Assembly: GCF_028389875.1 (NCBI RefSeq)
Contig: NC_084682.1
Span: 878,001-942,000, forward strand
Source: Rhea pennata
Taxonomy: Eukaryota; Chordata; Aves; Rheiformes; Rheidae
DNA: 64,000 nucleotides
Direction of reading: 5' to 3'
Under the pieces are notes generated by a model. It had not been told where the DNA came from, ran no database searches, and worked only from the letters and a program-made list of their open reading frames with translations. Below are positions 1 to 29,300 of the stretch, in pieces. Position 1 is the stretch's first letter; the number at the start of each line of letters is the position of its first letter. Position numbers and translations under genes: made by a program.

Positions 1-3000
1 CAGATGCCACTAAATGAATAGATTCCCCTCTCCCACCACACACACTTCCCATCATGTTTTTAAGTAGAGCATGCTCTTTATCTTCACAAAGCAAGTAAGA
101 TTTAGCCACTGCAGGCCATGGTATGCCGACAGAGTTGAATGTTTTTTTTTTCCCAACTAGATTAAGCTGTAGAGCAACTGACTTATGATTGCTAGTTGAA
201 AACCACACTGCGCTGATAAAGGAGTCCAGTCTCTCTTTTTTTGTCTGTCACAGTTAGTACTCTATGCTAATTTGCATTGCTTCTTTTACTGACCTTCTGG
301 AGAAACAAGTGCTGTCACTGTGCTCTGTACCCTTGGTTTCCTGTACTACATTACAGGTATTTGTAACTTTGGTGGGGGGAAGGGAAGATGGGGAGCAGCC
401 TCCGAGGTGTTGGAGGTGACAAAGCAGGAGGAGTCTTTACTGCAAAAGGACTTGCTCCTATCAGAAAAATTCTGAATTTCCTGGAAAGCAATCAATAAAT
501 GACTACAGTGCATCTTTCTTACAAGATTTTTCTTTTGCTAGTGTCAAATCCATTAAGAGCCTTTTTATTAATAATCTAAAATAGCTTAATTTCTTACAAA
601 TTTAAGATGTTGAATATATTAATTTAAGCACTATCATCTTCACCACAACTTCTGTTCTTTTAAGCAGGAGCTAGTAGGAAAGAACAGATACTGATTAGAG
701 GCTTTAAAACCAGTTCATCTCTCTTCGGTGGCGTTTAATGCACTATTATGCGTTCCTGTAACTGCAAACTTTGATCCCCAGCTCACTTTTCTTAAATATG
801 CTCAAAATTAGCACATGCAGCCTCGGTTGATTTACTTGCCTCCTGCTGTATCAGTTGCTCCTGCAGGATTAGGAAGACTGGTGTTGTGGCCTTCTGCATT
901 GGTAAAAGATTTATGCCACTTTTTGAAGAGACAATAGTCTTCAGAACAGTGTGGTAAGGTGCATGGCAAACGTTTACAGTTGTGTAGTTTAATACTGCCT
1001 CCCTTCTACAAACCCCTCTTTGCCTCACCCACTAACCAGTCCTTGTGCATAGACCAAGTGGCAGAAACATGCAAATTCCAGCTAACACAAACCTAGATAA
1101 CAATAAGCAACATGAATGCTATCATCTGTTAAATGCAATTATTTAACAACATAAATTGCATAGTTCTCTGCACCTCTTTTTGACTTTGATGAATGGAGTA
1201 CCTGAAAGCAGCCCATTTTAAAAGAAAACTCCAAAGGATCTGACTCAAGCTTGCACTGAGGCTGTACCAGATCAAGAAGTCCAAGAAACTGAATGCAGCT
1301 CTCCCAGCCCTGGATTAACTTACATCTGTTATATAAGAGTAAGTTAGTTGGCCTAATTACACGTAGTCCACCTTGTCATGAGATTAAATCTATTCACATC
1401 TGGCCCAAACGGGATTTAACATGCCATATATACATACCAAGCAGAACTACTGAGCCTCATCTATTCATATAACTAGCAAATAACTATGGCAATTCTGATA
1501 AAAAGCAACTGCAGCAAAATGGAGTTACTACATCAGAGAAAGTTGAAGACCAGCAGCAATCCTTAAGGAGGCATATAGAAAAACATACCTATTCATCTTT
1601 CTTGCTTTCTGTCCTGACAAAGTAATTTCCAGGATTTGACACCATGACAGAAAAGACAGAAGCTGTAGTTTTCAGAAGAGTCACCAGTTAAACCTTAACT
1701 GCATTTAGCATTTGTACTATGTTTAAAAAGAAGCCTACTCAGTTGAATAAATTAACTTCTCAATATCAAACAAAATTCCTAAGTAGTTGTAATTCCTTTT
1801 CACATTTAACCCTGCCACCTACTGGAAAACACTTTAATATCCTTCAACCTCCTATGCAAATAAATAACAGAAACTAGTCTCTCACACTTACAAAGCTCCA
1901 GTCACTAAGGCATCAATGCATAATTGACATAAATCACAAAATTAAAGTGGAAAATGAAATTCTTCAGTTAAAGTCCTCTTGACAATTTACATTTTAATAT
2001 TCCTTATTTCTTATAAGACTAGTTTCAAAGCTCTAAGCAGCTTTCCTTCAAAGCTTCATCCAAAGGCAGCAGGTCAAATACCATGGTCGAGATCACATCC
2101 TTGCTCCTCTATCAATGAAATGCGTATTTCTGCTTTAGTTTACTGACCCTCTTACAAGAAGCATTCAATGCAATTAAGGCCACATCACAGGAAAGATGAA
2201 TAAACTCCACACTGAATGAAAGATATCAGTGTGAAAACAGAAGTTGAAGTAGTGCTCCAGTGTCTCAGTATTCCACGCCTGCACCTCCAAAATACAAGAT
2301 TTACTTAACAGAGAATTTATTTGGATGTCAAGTAACTTTGAAAGGATTCACCTGCCCTTCCATGTTAACAACTTCAACTGAACTGCATAGACAAATAGTG
2401 AAAGGTGGTTCTCATTAGGTCTACTGCCATTCCATAACAAAACAAGAGTTCTTCAGTACAAGACACTCATTTCTGCCTAACACATTACATATATAAATTA
2501 TGCTCCAAATGTACTACTATTGAAAATCTTAAAGATATCAATAAAAATGTTTACATAAACCAATCTTAAAAATAGTTTCCCTTATACATACTGTCTTCAG
2601 TACGATCCATTACAGTAACACAGTCACACATGAGTATTTCAAACTAAAGTCCCACATAGACTTCAGGAAAAGATACAACAAAAGTTGGTGTGAACAACAG
2701 TGCCTCTTGTTTAGTAAGAAAGAAGCAAGAAAACAACATTCAGTACAACATTAGAAATGACAGTCTTCTAGACCACATACGAAACTTTGGCTTATTAAGT
2801 CTGCAATAAAATAATCAAAAGTTTCATTATACCATATTCATAAACACAACCTTAAGAGTATTCTCTGTAACCAGCTGCCTTAAAAAATGCTTCGTATTTC
2901 TTAGTCAAGCATATTTTGAATTAAAATTGGCTGAAAACCAGGTGTGGAGCAAAATCTGAAGGGTGAAACACCAGCAGCTTTTTTTCAAAATAGTTTTAAT

Positions 3001-3029
3001 TCTTGCATCCAAGGAAACAAAAACACATC
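1..3029. other. downstream flank, no gene recognised
   Basis: AT-rich unique-looking sequence. The only ORF of note (minus strand, 792-1,028, 78 codons) resembles nothing known to me and has no splice or promoter support. In mammals the next gene downstream of PAFAH1B1 is CLUH in convergent orientation; I see none of its exons here. Confidence 0.6.
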
Positions 3030-3043
3030 TAGTTTTATATGCA

Positions 3044-3049
3044 TTTAAT
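3044..3049 (-). terminator. PAFAH1B1: candidate distal poly(A) signal ATTAAA
   Basis: Minus-strand ATTAAA, followed about 20 nt downstream by a GU/U-rich element (gatgtgtttttgtttcc). Another ATTAAA lies at 3,000-2,995. No cleavage data, so this is a candidate only. Confidence 0.35.
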
Positions 3050-4176
3050 AGTTTACCAATTGGTACAATAAGATTTTTTTAATATGCAGAAAACATGAAT
3101 AAATTTTGTTTTACACAGTCTGAGAGCAACAAATCTTACTGTAAAACACAGAGCAGTATTATATACATTCCTTTTCTTTTTTTTTAATTGTGTCATATCT
3201 TCAATTAAATCCTACAGTCTGGGAACTGTTTTCTCCAATTGCAACCTCTAACATCGTTCTTCTGGAAAAAATTTGATGTTTGCCTTCATGTCAATATCAG
3301 GATCAACTTCTAAAACTTGAAGATTTTGCTAACTTATCTTCAGAATGAACTTGGGGAAGCCTGAGGAATAGGTAGGACAGGAAAGCAGCTACTTACATGA
3401 CACAGTGGAAAGATAAAAAGGCCAGTTAAATCCAGTTGTGACTTGTAAATCCAACTCAACCTTCCCCACACCTAATGTTTTTTTTTTTTCCCCTACCTTT
3501 ATATATGTATTTTTTTTGCTAAAAGATTCTTGGTATTGACTTTTAAAATACACTGGACTTTATGCACAGCCGGACAGCAAATAACTCATTCTAAGTGCAT
3601 TTTTCCTCCACTCAACTCAGCATTGTTATATTCAAATCATTAAAAGGATTATCAAGCCACCACTGTCTACAAAAACAAAGTATAATCTTTTTCTTTTAAA
3701 TAGCTTTCATGCGAGTCAAAAGCTATTTAAGAGTGATATTACCAGGCAGTTCACATAAAACAGGAGGAGGCAAACAGGAGAAGCAGGGTACTGACAGTAT
3801 AAGTAGACTGGGCTTGGTGAGTCTATAGCCAAAGCTTTCAAAATACTACAGTGCTCCACAGCCCTTGGACAACTTGCTAGCAACTAGTTTTTTTTTTTGT
3901 TTTTTTGTTTTTTCCTTTTTAATTAGTGCCCCGGGCACATCATTGGTCACACCATACACAAAAGCAGGACGGTTTTTTAATCTCCTAAAGTGCAAGATGC
4001 TATAAAAGATCAACTTCCAGATTATGTCTAAACCACAATAAATGTTGCACTTTTTAGAATGCATCTAAGACTTCCTGGGCACATTACATTTGTGTGGCAC
4101 TGGAATGTCTGTCTGTTTTTATGCCAAAAAAAATCTGTATTTTCTATTAACATAGTTTCTATAGTGTTTTTTTCTT

Positions 4177-4201
4177 AAAAAAAAAAAAAAAAAAAAAAAA
4201 A
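4177..4201. repeat. A25 homopolymer
   Basis: 25 consecutive A on the plus strand (U25 in the LIS1 sense RNA) in the probable 3' UTR. Confidence 0.9.
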
Positions 4202-4263
4202 GCAATGCCAGTTTTAGTAACGAAAGTGACAAAGCAGCAGTGAACCTCTTAAACCCTCCAATA

Positions 4264-4269
4264 ATTTAT
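4264..4269 (-). terminator. PAFAH1B1: candidate proximal poly(A) signal AATAAA
   Basis: Minus-strand AATAAA about 2.46 kb after the stop codon, with a U25 tract some 60-90 nt downstream. It could give a shorter 3' UTR isoform. Confidence 0.3.
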
Positions 4270-4992
4270 TTTGTAAGCCAAACCAGTAACCTCATTATTG
4301 TATTTATCACAGGAAAGGCACAGGATTAGACAGCTTACATAAAACATTGCAAATAGTGAAAAAGTTCACCAGTGTAATATCAAGGAGCAACACTGCAAGA
4401 AACACTCATAAATCCAACTCCTGTGTTGTGGTTTTCACTTTTTGTGTTGCTGTCTTAAACAGGGCTTTAATTTTTGATCCATTCAGGACCATCCCTGAGA
4501 TTATTCACTGCTTGTTAAAGGAAAAGGTTGCAAACTGCAACATAGAAGTACTTGGCAGGGTGTTTCCTACAAAGCAATTAAAATGCTGCTTATGTGACTT
4601 TAGTTAGTTGTTTGTCCTTGTAAACAGTTGTACGCTAAAGGGAAAAAAATGCAGTGGACAATTTCCACATAATAGGTACCTTTAATTTCTTATTCATGTT
4701 TATGAATTACGTATACAAGTGTGGTTTACTTTATACTTAAATTTTCTAGGTCCCATCAGGAATTAAAGTGATGTATTACTTTACAATTGCAGATGCACTG
4801 AGAATTTTAAGATGCACTGTTATCTGGAATTCTCAAATAGGACAAAGAGCAGCAAATTGTTCCAGCCCAAACAGCTAACAAAGAAAAAGATACTTTATCT
4901 GTGCATGCTTAACTGTGGAATCACACACTTAAAATTATACAAGCCACTGGATTTAAGAGACTAGTCTGAATGTTAAACTGGCTCCAACCCCC

Positions 4993-4995
<3 letters not shown>

Positions 4996-5023
<28 letters not shown>
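4996..5023. repeat. (AC)14 microsatellite, (GU)14 in the LIS1 RNA
   Basis: 28 bp of uninterrupted AC on the plus strand. In the probable LIS1 3' UTR it is transcribed as GU repeats, a known ligand class for TDP-43 and CELF proteins. It is immediately followed by a GC-rich block. Confidence 0.95.
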
Positions 5024-5026
<3 letters not shown>

Positions 5027-5694
5027 AACTCCATTTCTCCAGCCCTTCCCGGAGGCGAGGCAGCGCAGGGAGCCCAGACCGAAGCCCATTCCCTCCACAC
5101 AGGGGGCAGATCCTTCCAGGTGGGTCTGCAGGAAACGAACCACCCTCCCCCCCACCATTTCTTAGTGTGTACGCCTTCCAAACGACCCTACGCCGGTCAC
5201 AATTTCTTATTTTTAAGAGGGACAATTTTAAAAGCCATGTATTAAACAAAATGAGTAAAATAAAGCACAAATTCACCTGTTAAAAATGTCAGAGTGGTAC
5301 TTCATTACACTGCAAATTTTAAAGTGGATTTTTTTAAAAGACCTGGTTAGTTCAGTAAGTACTGGAACTCTTAATTATCTACAATGGAATTTGTCACAAA
5401 AATGCTGATTAAAATATTCATTTATAGTATCTTCATTCACTTCAGATCAAAATATGCAACTTTAGGGATATGCAAATTAAAAACTGTATATACCAAATAA
5501 TGTAAATACTAATTACCAAATCAGGCTTTTTGTTTTCTTTTAATGTTTACTTGATAGCAGCATTCCCACACATGGACTGTTCAGGTGTTTTTTAAAAGCT
5601 TGTACCAATTTGAATACAAGGTTTTTAGTGCTTTCTTTAAAGCATTTAAATACTATACCCAAGATATTTCTCAATATGCAAACCAAAGTAAATT

Positions 5695-5700
5695 TTTATT
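5695..5700 (-). terminator. PAFAH1B1: candidate proximal poly(A) signal AATAAA
   Basis: Minus-strand AATAAA about 1.03 kb after the stop, followed by a GU-containing tttggtttgcatattg. This is motif evidence only. Confidence 0.25.
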
Positions 5701-6727
5701 CAAGCCACATTATGTCTTCAAGGTATATATAACCTCATTTTCAAAAGGGTTTCCAAGGAGGCACTAAAGAAACCAAGAAAACTTTGTATACCCCAACCTC
5801 CTGCATGTGAATATACGGGAAGTGTACTTTGATACTGTTGTGTAATGAGAATTGCACATTTCTAACAAACATTGAAAGCAAACAAGCAAGTTGTACCATG
5901 GCAGTCATTTGGGAGATTAAGCTCTATTGGAAATTAGATCACTAAATTCTAGTGGGAATGACAACTCCTCCTGGAAGTTTGTCTAGCATAAAAAAAAATT
6001 AAACTTAGTTTAACAGCACAGCTTAACCACTGCATGACCAAATAAAAAATAAATACATTTATCACATCAGCTGCTACTAAGATTTGTTGCCTTATTTCAG
6101 GTTTACAGTTAGTTATATAAATATACCAACCCTTGTGTGATAAGAGGCCAAAACAAGTGTATTCTGTTGATTTGGCAAATGTTTCATGACAAATATTCCA
6201 AAGTTTAATTAATTTCCATTAATTACATATAAGGTTCAGAAGATTCTGAATTGCAGCCTTATTATCTAGTATCCTTAGAGAAGATTTATTAAGCACACTT
6301 AAGTGATGTTACATAGATACACATTTCTGAAAGAGCCCTACAAAACTTTTCCCAAATGAGGTCACCAATTCAGGCACCAACAGACAGCAGAAAGAAAAAC
6401 AGGTATAATTATCCGACATAGAACGACACTGTCAACTATTCAGTTAAGTGCCCTATTTCAATTATCCAACTTCTGCCTTCTTAGGTCTGATGTGACCAAT
6501 GCCAGCCCATATTCTTAAACCTATGGTACTTCTAGACAACGTATGTAAATTTACAGTATACAATTTGGATTCACCATGCATGAATACTTTGTGTGTAACA
6601 TTTAATAAGCTCAATCTACATCCAGAATAATTTACATGAAAGGACAATATTTATTTAAACAGAGCTCAATGGGTAACCATGGTATCTGAGTGCATCCAGA
6701 GGAAAAAGGGGTCAAATGTGAATTCAA

Positions 6728-23893
<17,166 letters not shown>

Positions 23894-24074
23894 TGTGGCT
23901 GTAATGTCAGATTAATGCGGTTCAGTGGTGGCTGCCTTCAAGATCTAAAGTCTTAGGGAGTCCTGGATCCACAATTCAGTCTGCCACAGAGTGGCTTAAA
24001 GGAAAGAAGTGTTTCTCCACACGTGAAATCCAATAGGAAACCTGGAGGCATTCAACAAGGAGGATTCATTCCAT
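23894..24074 (-). other. PAFAH1B1: PAFAH1B1 5' UTR part of exon 2, with three upstream AUGs
   Basis: 181 nt between a strong acceptor (ctttctctttcttccag) at 24,075 and the LIS1 ATG. Three upstream ATGs are visible. One at 24,074 gives a 2-codon ORF. One at 24,069 gives a 5-codon ORF. The stop of that second ORF abuts the third ATG at 24,051, in the same frame. All three terminate before the LIS1 start. Confidence 0.85.
23953..24051 (-). CDS. candidate uORF, 32 codons, in PAFAH1B1 5' UTR
   Basis: An ATG-to-TAA upstream ORF of 32 sense codons, beginning MPPGFLLDFTCG and ending about 60 nt before the LIS1 ATG. It follows directly on the stop of a 5-codon uORF in the same frame. The peptide resembles nothing I know. 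The likely role, if any, is to throttle LIS1 translation, since LIS1 is dosage-sensitive; this is inference. Confidence 0.4.
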   Translation of the reverse strand: MPPGFLLDFTCGETLLSFKPLCGRLNCGSRTP

Positions 24075-26120
24075 CTGGAAGAAAGAGAAAGAAATTGTTA
24101 ATTTCCTTTAAATAAGCATTCACAGTCACTCTGGACTGACATGAACTCAGGTCAGAACAACTCTCTAGACAAAGTAAACTGAGTAAAACTGTAAATACAC
24201 TCCCCTTGTGCTGTAAGGGCACAATCCCAAATAGCACTATCCAATCTGGACTGAACAGCCTGGAGAGGCTTATATACTTTTTTTAATCCTCTCACTCCTC
24301 TACCATTTTTCCTTCAAGAAACAGGGAGCTGAAGGGGCCCTCTTCAATCACAGCTCAGTCTTGTTTTGTAGGCCACTATACCATGATTCCCTTTGATGGA
24401 GAAAAAAAAAACAGGCTTACTTTAAACTATCCATGTTTTGCACTTATTACTCCTATCAAGAAGTTCACCTCCAAAATAATTTATCTTTAGATCAGATTTT
24501 CTATCTTTTGCATATCTATTTCCTCAAACTAAAAACAGCATGGTCCATTTCAGTTCAGTTGCAACACATATTAGAGACCAGCTAATGCTGTCCTGCATCT
24601 TTCAAATTTAGGGGCAGAGTTTAAGTAAAGAAAAGAACGTTCTAAAGTGAGACTACAAGAGATGCTATGGCTACAGACCATAACTAATGGCATAAAGACA
24701 CTCAATTTGCCACTAACTTATCTGCAGCACTATATTAGGTAGTTGTCTTGGATTTACCCAAACGGTGTCTTTGAAGACTATAGGTGTAATTCAGCACGTG
24801 AACGTCATAGCTACATCAATACACACTTATGTTTGACAAAATACTTTTTCCATCTACTAATATTAATCTGAAAAGTGTCAAAGGATCACATTCTAAGATA
24901 ATACTTGCCCTCTTTCTAGTCATGTGTTAATAGGGTTTACCTGTAGTCAAATCTAGCCTATATCTGGGGTACAGCAAAAATTTAAACAAAAACCTATTAT
25001 CAGAATAGCAGAGCTCCCACAGTAAAGAGCTGAAAAGCATTACTTCAACTGTGTTCAGACAGTGGCTCAATCACTAAATCTGTGACAATGCAAGCTAATT
25101 CTGATTATTTCTGAAATTTGATATATTCAAGACATGATCTAAGTCATTGGGAAATTCTGCCTTTCACAATCATACGTACAATGCTTAATCTTTTGCTATA
25201 AAGTAACATGGACTTCAGTATTCTTACTGTACAAACTACTTCAAATGGATAGTTTTAATCTTAGTCACTGAGTCATCAACAGAACAGTTTTAACAGCACA
25301 GCAGGTATTCTTTTGTGAGCAATATGATTAAGGGAAAAAAACCATGTAAGCTAGATTTTCTTATGTACAGATGCTTGTCAAGTATCCAGCATATCACCTG
25401 CTTTAACAGTATGACCGAACAGCTTTTAGCAATGAGATAAAGAGAACATGAAAATACACAACTGTTGTAGGAAGTACTACTCAGATCTGTAAATTTTACA
25501 CCAACTATTTCAGGAAACATTTTCCCATGGCCTCTTACCTGTTGCTTCTCCATTAGACACACAGATAAACATCATTTACTAGAGAAGTTAGATAATAATT
25601 TTGGTAAGAGGCCTGTTTGATGCAGAAAGCCTTTCCTAAATGAAAAGGATAAAATATTAAGCTTGTATCATGGATGTCTACTTATCAGTCACAGGAAATC
25701 AAAGGGCTGGTTTCTTATGTGGCATTTATCAAGGCTTTGTCTTCTGCTTCAAAATAAGCTTAAGTTGCAAGTTACTTGTATTTCACTCCTCTGTTGAATT
25801 TTCCATGTCAAACACCATAACATTGCATTGCAAGCTGTTTAAGACAGAAATACTCTAAATAGGCAAGACATTAATTTGACCTCTTCCCTAACAACAATTT
25901 CAAAAAACATTCAGCTGAAAACTGATTGCGCAGGTTCCACGCTCTCAGATAGCAGAAGCAAACACTTCACTTATTCTTGTCCCATACCTTGCTTCCGGAT
26001 AGGTAGAGACAACTGGCTTTGAAGAACTGCATCTTTTTGACTACAAGGGAGAAATACTGTGTACAAATTAATGGAAATTTAGTTAATACAAAAAAATCCT
26101 ATTGAAATTATCAGAAGAAG

Positions 26121-26136
26121 TGCCCTCTAGAGGGCA
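26121..26136. repeat. 16-bp perfect palindrome
   Basis: TGCCCTCTAGAGGGCA is its own reverse complement. It also differs from the CTCF core by one base in either orientation. It lies 121 bp from the long hairpin. Confidence 0.85.
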
Positions 26137-26257
26137 ATGCTGCTATAAATTTAAGTACTGAAAAAAACAGAGGCTTATAATGGCTGAATCTCTGCACTTC
26201 AGTCTGAAGATCACAATGTTTTCATTAATGATAAATGTTGAGAATAATAAAATATTT

Positions 26258-26336
26258 TGCTATTCAGTGATTCAAACAGTGCCAGTGTATAGACAGAGGT
26301 ACTATACACTGGCACTGTTTGAATCACTGAATAGCA
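26258..26336. repeat. perfect 35-bp inverted repeat with a 9-nt loop
   Basis: Left arm 26,258-26,292 and right arm 26,302-26,336 are exact reverse complements over 35 bp, separated by acagaggta. One mismatch then ends the pairing, apart from two further matching bases. The RNA of either strand would form a 79-nt hairpin. It lies in intron 1, about 2.2 kb downstream in transcription from nothing recognisable and about 2.2 kb upstream of exon 2. There are no flanking direct repeats that would mark a transposon insertion. Confidence 0.97.
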
Positions 26337-29300
26337 CAACATACAATATGAACTTTCAAAGTCTGTTGGTACTACTACAAATCCCAGTAAAATCATGGTA
26401 TTAAGAGCAATGGTATTTTTCATAGTATGAGCTACTGCTAAGCAGCAAAAGCCCAGTAAAGCCCAGTACTGATGGAATAACAACCCCCCTACATACATGC
26501 TCCAATATTTCATCATTTTTTCATTGCACCTAGGTTATACAACTACAATACTTGCCTAAAAACAACAACTATTTACATAAGGCAATCTGATATCTCATCC
26601 AGTTAAGAACCCCCCCACACACACCATGAAATGCAAAGCAACCCCTAATTTTCCCCCTTGTTTCACTGACAACACCTGGCTTGCTGATGCAGACGCTATT
26701 TTATACCCTCAGTCCACCCAAAGCACACATTCTCCACATCCCAGGCCCACTCAGCCATCATTCTAACTCTAAATTGTTACCCAGAAACACATCCAAGCAC
26801 TAGACAAGTTCAAGCAGCAGCAAGTCAAAGTAGTTATTTCTGCTATTATCAAACTATAGTTGATCAACACCCAATCAACTGAGCAGCAGTATACTGCTTT
26901 TCTGAAAGGCAGTTGTTCCAAGTGCTTCTCACTGTATTCATGGACTTTTTAACTAAAGGACATATGAATAAGTCAAAGTATTTTCAGGGCAATATCTTTT
27001 ACATTCATCCTTTACAAAAAACAAACAAAAAAACCCAAGCAAATAACTGCCAACCCTCACCTCCTTCCTCCCAAAAAACAAAACTAAAAAAAAAAAACAC
27101 CCACACACAAAAAGGACAGAGCTTTAATTATCCTATTAGGTAGGATTCCCTGTTTTTAGGGATGCTATACAGCAGAGGGATATCACTTAGCACTATCCTT
27201 ATTTACTATTAACTTTGTATGCCTGGCACATTTCTACTCATTTCTACTCATTTTTTTTTTTTAAGTCAGTCTAACCAATAATTTCATTGCCTTTTAAAAC
27301 AAATACAGTAAGTATGCTATACAGAGTTTGTTTAAGAAAAGGTAGTGAAAAAATAAGTTACTTGCTTTAGAAGAGGCTCTTCTTGATGTGGAGGTTGACA
27401 ATCATATGCTACAACTTTCATAGCTTGACAGCAGTAGGAACTGCCTAATTCTCTCTCCCCCTCTGTCTCATCTTTGAGTGACACGAAACTACCGAAAGTC
27501 TCAATACATTTTCTCGGTGCTGCGCCACTGTAGTTATTCTTACGCAAGAATTCCAGACGCCATACACACTCTTATGCTAACTAGTTGAATACAAGCTAAA
27601 TTCATCCTACAATTAACAGTAAGCAGCCTGGACACAAGCACAGTTTTGAATTTGGTTGCCAAAGTCTAAAATACTTCAAAGAAGTCAGACAAAATAAATT
27701 ACATCTGGCTGAAAACTGACCGAGCCTTGGACTAGTCCACCATCGTTGCTTCACATTAATTCACCGGAATATTTAGAACTTAAATCATTGATCCTCAGTC
27801 CTGAAACCTCCTCACATATGGAGATTATCCACAACAATGATTCAATCCACTCAAAACTTCAACAGCTTACTTCCACCTGGAAATAAAAGACTGGATTCCA
27901 GACAGAGTAGTAACTTCCATTTAAACTGGTAATATCTGCTTACTGGTCAAGGACTTTAAGAAAGCTGCCTCCTCTACTAGCTCTGAAGCTACAGATACTC
28001 AGTGCTTGAGGAAAACTACCACTAGCACAAATTTCATTTCTAATACACCAGTAAAAGTGAATTCAGGTCAGAGGATTCATAAGGTTTTAATTTTGCTATG
28101 AAACACTCATAGGCCAGTATCTACAACCCTTTTATTGTTAGGGTTGAACTACTTAGAAAGATCAGGGAAAACACTTTTTGTAATGCAACATAAATCACTT
28201 TTATTCACTACTAGTAAATACAAATGCCGAACTACTAGCCATTAGAAACTAAGTTGATTTTAAGTTACATTTAAACATTTAACCACTTGTATCAGCCTCC
28301 TTGTGAAGTGTTTTGTCACTTGAGTAACAGTAATACCATAACATTATGAGAAGAAAATGACATGGCAGTTAATGCAAAGAATATATATTACAACATGCAA
28401 AGTCCTTCCATAAAGAGTAAATTCCCAACTCCAATATTCTATGAAATATGGTTACACAGCCTAGTCTTAAATTTGCCAAAGTAACGAAGGTAAAATAACA
28501 GATTGCTTACGTCAAAGAGAGTTTCATTATCAACTTAGGGCAAGCATTTGAAGATCTTAACAACTCTATCGACCATGTTTTTCCCCTCTATAGTTTACAA
28601 ATAATGTCCACTTAATTTGTTCATCTTAAATCCTGCAGGATGTCTTGAACTTTGCATTAATTCAGTTTCTTCAAAACAAGTTACTGATGCTGAACCACAG
28701 CACTTTCCTAAAAATGTATGAGGGCCTAGAGGAGAATGGACTCAAAACTGGAAGTCCTATAAATATGATCAGTATTCAGAAAGCAATGAAACCTCAAACT
28801 TTTTTTTTTTTAATTAAAGTCAAGCCTGCACAGCAAGCAGCCTTTACAGAAAAAAAACACTTAATATTCAGCTTACCTGGCAGCCAAAAGGCAGTGACAA
28901 TAAGTAACAGTTACTTATCTACTTTTGGACTTCTAACCATGCTAAAATATAAAAGTGAGCTGGAGATTAATGGATGCAAACATATAAACAAGGTTGTAAC
29001 AGGGTGCAGCCCACTTTTGATCAGATGAAGCCTATCTTGGTCCACCCAAAAACTGGCACTCCTCTAAACACTTATCATACATTATTCAACATCTTCCAAT
29101 GCTAATCTCACAGTCTGAAAAATCTAATCCTTATGCACCATGACATTAGAATATGCTCAACTGTCATTCGTGGGAAGGAAATACTGAGACCCCCACCATG
29201 GCACTGTTTCGTAGCAGTCCTATGTTGTAGATTTCCTATAAAATTAGGAGATAGCACAGACATCTAGCAGGTGTTAGAAGTATACAGAAACACCATCTAA

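Larger units (their letters stand above)
3030..6727 (-). other. PAFAH1B1: probable PAFAH1B1 3' UTR (end uncertain)
   Basis: No acceptor-bounded coding sequence follows the stop codon. Mammalian LIS1 transcripts have a 3' UTR of several kb, so this AT-rich stretch is most simply 3' UTR. On the minus strand it contains candidate poly(A) signals at 6,655-6,650, 6,290-6,285, 5,700-5,695 and 4,269-4,264 (AATAAA) and at 3,049-3,044 (ATTAAA). It also holds a (GU)14 tract, a U25 tract and a GC-rich block at about 5,035-5,160. The distal end was chosen because the ATTAAA near 3,047 has a U/GU-rich stretch downstream and gives a length near 3.7 kb. Confidence 0.45.

Noticed and set aside
1-3029. CLUH exons downstream of LIS1
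   Set aside because: No recognisable CLUH-like peptide on the expected plus strand.
6650-6655. AATAAA 73 nt after the LIS1 stop as the main poly(A) signal
   Set aside because: The signal is canonical, but the downstream stretch is not clearly GU-rich and LIS1 3' UTRs are known to be kilobases long. A minor short isoform remains possible.
26258-26336. The hairpin as a hAT-type MITE (the internal CAGTG...CACTG suggested it)
   Set aside because: The pairing continues beyond CAGTG/CACTG into the flanks, and no 8-bp direct duplication surrounds it.
28645-29028. 127-codon plus-strand ORF in intron 1
   Set aside because: Antisense to PAFAH1B1, interrupted by simple T/A runs and without recognisable motifs.
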